From assembly GCA_009694045.1 (NCBI GenBank), contig SHVY01000006.1, positions 1-64,000 on the forward strand: 64,000 nucleotides of DNA, given 5' to 3'. Shown here in pieces: positions 60,975-64,000 of the stretch. Source of the stretch: Alphaproteobacteria bacterium (GTDB lineage Bacteria > Pseudomonadota > Alphaproteobacteria > SP197). The translations under genes and the position numbers were made by a program. The notes beneath the pieces were generated by a model, which saw nothing but the letters and a program-made list of their open reading frames with translations, did not search any database and was not told where the DNA came from. Numbering within the stretch: the first letter of the stretch is position 1; each line of letters starts with the position of its first letter.

Positions 60975-62503
60975 TGGATATTCGCGCCGCCGAGATATCC
61001 TCGATCATCAAGGAGCAGATCAAGAACTTCGGCGTCGAAGCCGAGGTCGCCGAGGTCGGCCGGGTGCTGTCGGTGGGCGATGGCATCGCCCGCGTCTACG
61101 GCCTCGACAACGTCCAAGCCGGCGAAATGGTGGAATTCGGCGAAGGCCTGAAGGGCATGGCGCTGAACCTAGAGGCGGACAACGTCGGCGTCGTGATCTT
61201 CGGCGACGATCGCAGCATCCGCGAAGGCGATTTGGTCAAGCGCACCGGCGCGATCGTCGACGTTCCGGTCGGCAAGGGACTGTTGGGGCGCGTGGTGGAT
61301 GCGCTCGGCAACCCGATCGACGGCAAGGGGCCCATCGCCAGCACGTCGCGCCAGCGGGTGGACGTGAAGGCGCCCGGCATCATCCCGCGCCGCTCGGTGC
61401 ACGAGCCGATGCAGACCGGTCTGAAGGCGCTGGACGCTCTGGTACCGGTCGGTCGCGGCCAACGCGAGCTGATCATCGGCGACCGCCAGACCGGCAAGAC
61501 CGCGGTGGCGATCGATGCCATCATCAACCAGAAGAAGATCAACGAGAGCGGCGACGAATCGAAGAAGCTCTACTGCGTTTACGTCGCCTGCGGTCAGAAG
61601 CGGTCCACGGTCGCCCAGATCGTCAAGACCCTGCACGAGGCCGGCGCCCTCGAGTACACGATCATCGTCGCCGCCACCGCCTCGGAGCCGGCGCCGCTGC
61701 AGTACCTGGCGCCCTACACCGGCTGCACCATGGGCGAGTACTTCCGCGACAACGGCATGCACGCCCTGGTGATCTACGACGATCTGTCGAAGCAGGCGGT
61801 GGCCTATCGTCAGATGTCGCTGCTGCTGCGCCGGCCGCCGGGTCGCGAGGCCTATCCGGGCGACGTGTTCTACCTCCATTCGCGCCTGTTGGAGCGGGCC
61901 GCCAAGCTCAACAAGGACCATGGCTCCGGATCGCTCACCGCGCTGCCGATCATCGAGACCCAGGCGGGCGACGTGTCGGCGTACATCCCGACCAACGTGA
62001 TTTCGATCACCGATGGTCAGATATTCCTGGAAACCGAGCTCTTCTATCAAGGCATCCGGCCGGCCATCAACGTCGGGCTATCGGTCAGTCGCGTGGGCTC
62101 CGCCGCCCAGATCAAGGCGATGAAGCAGGTGGCCGGGCGCATCAAGCTTGAACTCGCGCAGTACCGCGAAATGGCCGCCTTTGCCCAGTTCGCCTCGGAC
62201 CTCGATGCCTCGACCCAGCGACTGCTCAGCCGCGGCGCTCGCCTGACCGAGCTGCTCAAGCAGCCGCAGTACACGCCGATGCCGGTCGAGGAACAGGTGG
62301 TGGTGATCTTCGCCGGCGTGCGCGGATACCTGGATACCATTCCGGTTCCGGCCGTCACGCGCTTCGAATCGGAGATGCGGGGCGAGATCAAGGCGAAGCA
62401 CGCCGATATTCTCGAAGCCGTGCGCCGCGATCAGGAGCTGAAGCCGGAGACCGAGAAGAAGCTCGGCGCGTTCCTCGAAGGCTTCGTCAAGGCGTTCGCG
62501 TAA
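60974..62503 (+). CDS. atpA: ATP synthase F1 alpha subunit
   Basis: 509 residues: [20 protein letters not shown] at the start, Walker [11 protein letters not shown] near 170, and the family signature [17 protein letters not shown] near 364-380. Forms the catalytic hexamer with beta. The gene order delta-alpha-gamma-beta without Fo genes is the alphaproteobacterial layout. atpG starts 21 bases later. Confidence 0.98.
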   Translation: MDIRAAEISSIIKEQIKNFGVEAEVAEVGRVLSVGDGIARVYGLDNVQAGEMVEFGEGLKGMALNLEADNVGVVIFGDDRSIREGDLVKRTGAIVDVPVGKGLLGRVVDALGNPIDGKGPIASTSRQRVDVKAPGIIPRRSVHEPMQTGLKALDALVPVGRGQRELIIGDRQTGKTAVAIDAIINQKKINESGDESKKLYCVYVACGQKRSTVAQIVKTLHEAGALEYTIIVAATASEPAPLQYLAPYTGCTMGEYFRDNGMHALVIYDDLSKQAVAYRQMSLLLRRPPGREAYPGDVFYLHSRLLERAAKLNKDHGSGSLTALPIIETQAGDVSAYIPTNVISITDGQIFLETELFYQGIRPAINVGLSVSRVGSAAQIKAMKQVAGRIKLELAQYREMAAFAQFASDLDASTQRLLSRGARLTELLKQPQYTPMPVEEQVVVIFAGVRGYLDTIPVPAVTRFESEMRGEIKAKHADILEAVRRDQELKPETEKKLGAFLEGFVKAFA

Positions 62504-62524
62504 GGCGCCCGGCTCGCATCGGTC

Positions 62525-63409
62525 ATGGCCAATCTCAAGACCCTTCGGCTCCGTATTCGCAGCGTTCGCTCGACGCAGAAGATCACGCGGGCCATGAAAA
62601 TGGTGGCGGCATCGAAGCTGCGCCGTGCTCAGGAACGGGCCGAGGCCGCGCGGCCCTACGCGCTGCGCATGGAGCGGATGTTGCGGTCCCTGGCCGGCAG
62701 CGTGGCCAGCGTCGACGGCGCACCGAAGCTGATCGCCGGTACGGGCCAGGATCGCACCCATCTCTTGCTGATCATCACCTCGGATCGCGGATTGTGCGGC
62801 GGGTTCAACACCTCGATCGTGCGGGCGGCCCGGGCGCGGATTGCCGAGATGAAGGGCGCCGGCAAGATCGTTAAGCTGTTCTGTGTCGGCCGGAAGGGGC
62901 GTGACCAGCTGCGGCGGGATCACGGCTCGGCCATCATCGGCACGATCGATGGCATCGATCGCGGGCTGGGCTTCCACAAGGCCGAGGACATCGGTCAGCG
63001 CCTTGTCGACATGTTCGAGGGGGGCGAATTCGACGTCTGCACCGTGGTCTTCAACCGCTTCAAGTCAGTGATCGCGCAAGTCGTCACCTTCCAGCAGCTC
63101 ATGCCGTTCCAGGCTCCGCCCAAGGACGCGGCGGAGGCTTCGGGCGCGCCGAAGGCCATCTACGAATTCGAGCCCGATGAGACCGAAATCCTGGCCGACC
63201 TGCTGCCCCGCAACCTCGCGGTGCAGATCTACGGATCGATCCTGGAAAGCCAGGCGTCCGAACAGGGCGCCCGGATGACGGCCATGGACAACGCCACGCG
63301 CAACGCCGGCGACATGATCGGCCGGCTGACGATGGTCTACAACCGGACGCGACAGGCGGTGATCACCAGGGAGATCATCGAAATCGTGTCTGGCGCCGAA
63401 GCGCTTTAA
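62525..63409 (+). CDS. atpG: ATP synthase F1 gamma subunit
   Basis: 294 residues: the N-terminal coiled helix ([20 protein letters not shown]), [16 protein letters not shown] and the C-terminal helix with ending in [16 protein letters not shown]. It is the rotor shaft of F1. atpD starts 24 bases after the stop. Confidence 0.97.
   Translation: MANLKTLRLRIRSVRSTQKITRAMKMVAASKLRRAQERAEAARPYALRMERMLRSLAGSVASVDGAPKLIAGTGQDRTHLLLIITSDRGLCGGFNTSIVRAARARIAEMKGAGKIVKLFCVGRKGRDQLRRDHGSAIIGTIDGIDRGLGFHKAEDIGQRLVDMFEGGEFDVCTVVFNRFKSVIAQVVTFQQLMPFQAPPKDAAEASGAPKAIYEFEPDETEILADLLPRNLAVQIYGSILESQASEQGARMTAMDNATRNAGDMIGRLTMVYNRTRQAVITREIIEIVSGAEAL

Positions 63410-64000
<591 letters not shown>

Overview
The window reads as a stretch of chromosome from a GC-rich alphaproteobacterium, most likely of the Rhodospirillales type. 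The support is gene order (mmsA-mdh-sucC-sucD-sucA-sucB-lpd; ffh-rpsP-rimM-trmD-rplS-leuC-leuD-leuB-asd; DUF484-xerC; an F1 operon atpH-A-G-D lacking adjacent Fo genes) together with strongly GC-biased codon use. The species assignment is an inference. No rRNA, tRNA or CRISPR was seen.

Layout. 1-700: the left edge carries the start of an IS5-like transposase, an AT-rich patch and a palindromic repeat. 703-8160 (minus): a yejABEF-type peptide importer with an inositol-monophosphatase-family gene upstream and ghrA downstream. 8273-15866: a mixed catabolic stretch (HAD hydrolase, glutamine amidotransferase, a truncated secreted-protein remnant, MFS transporter, Nudix hydrolase, gamma-butyrobetaine hydroxylase-like enzyme, M20 amidohydrolase, 2OG-Fe(II) oxygenase, SnoaL-like protein). 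15871-23696 (minus): a lipoprotein, then a tightly packed run dapF-mtaB-ftsY-GMC oxidoreductase, rhodanese, and a three-gene nitrile hydratase/thiocyanate hydrolase-like set followed by an isochorismatase-family hydrolase. 23810-36955: a globin-coupled diguanylate cyclase, a DUF411 protein, the ffh/ribosomal/leucine/asd block, pyridoxal kinase, a CitE-like lyase with a mesaconyl-CoA hydratase-like enzyme, and a tiny basic protein. 36957-39319 (minus): a restriction-modification island (Vsr endonuclease, frameshifted C5 methyltransferase, Eco29kI-type nuclease). 39478-55713: TCA-cycle supercluster (sdhCDAB, then mmsA, mdh, sucCD, sucAB, lpd), interrupted by a minus-strand ThDP enzyme and a frameshifted oxygenase gene. 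55724-64000: xerC, DUF484, transaldolase, priA and the start of the F1-ATPase operon, with atpD cut by the window edge.

How the genes fit together. Most of the right half is central energy metabolism: succinate dehydrogenase, malate dehydrogenase, succinyl-CoA synthetase and the 2-oxoglutarate dehydrogenase complex feed the respiratory chain and the F1Fo ATPase. The CitE-like and Mch-like genes suggest acetyl-CoA assimilation through the ethylmalonyl-CoA route. The most unusual accessory system is the minus-strand cluster 16603-18917: a cobalt-type nitrile hydratase alpha subunit plus a beta subunit split into two genes, in the order known for thiocyanate hydrolase, with a rhodanese upstream and a possible amidase downstream. 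The restriction-modification island is notable because the nuclease is intact while its methyltransferase has a one-base homopolymer frameshift.
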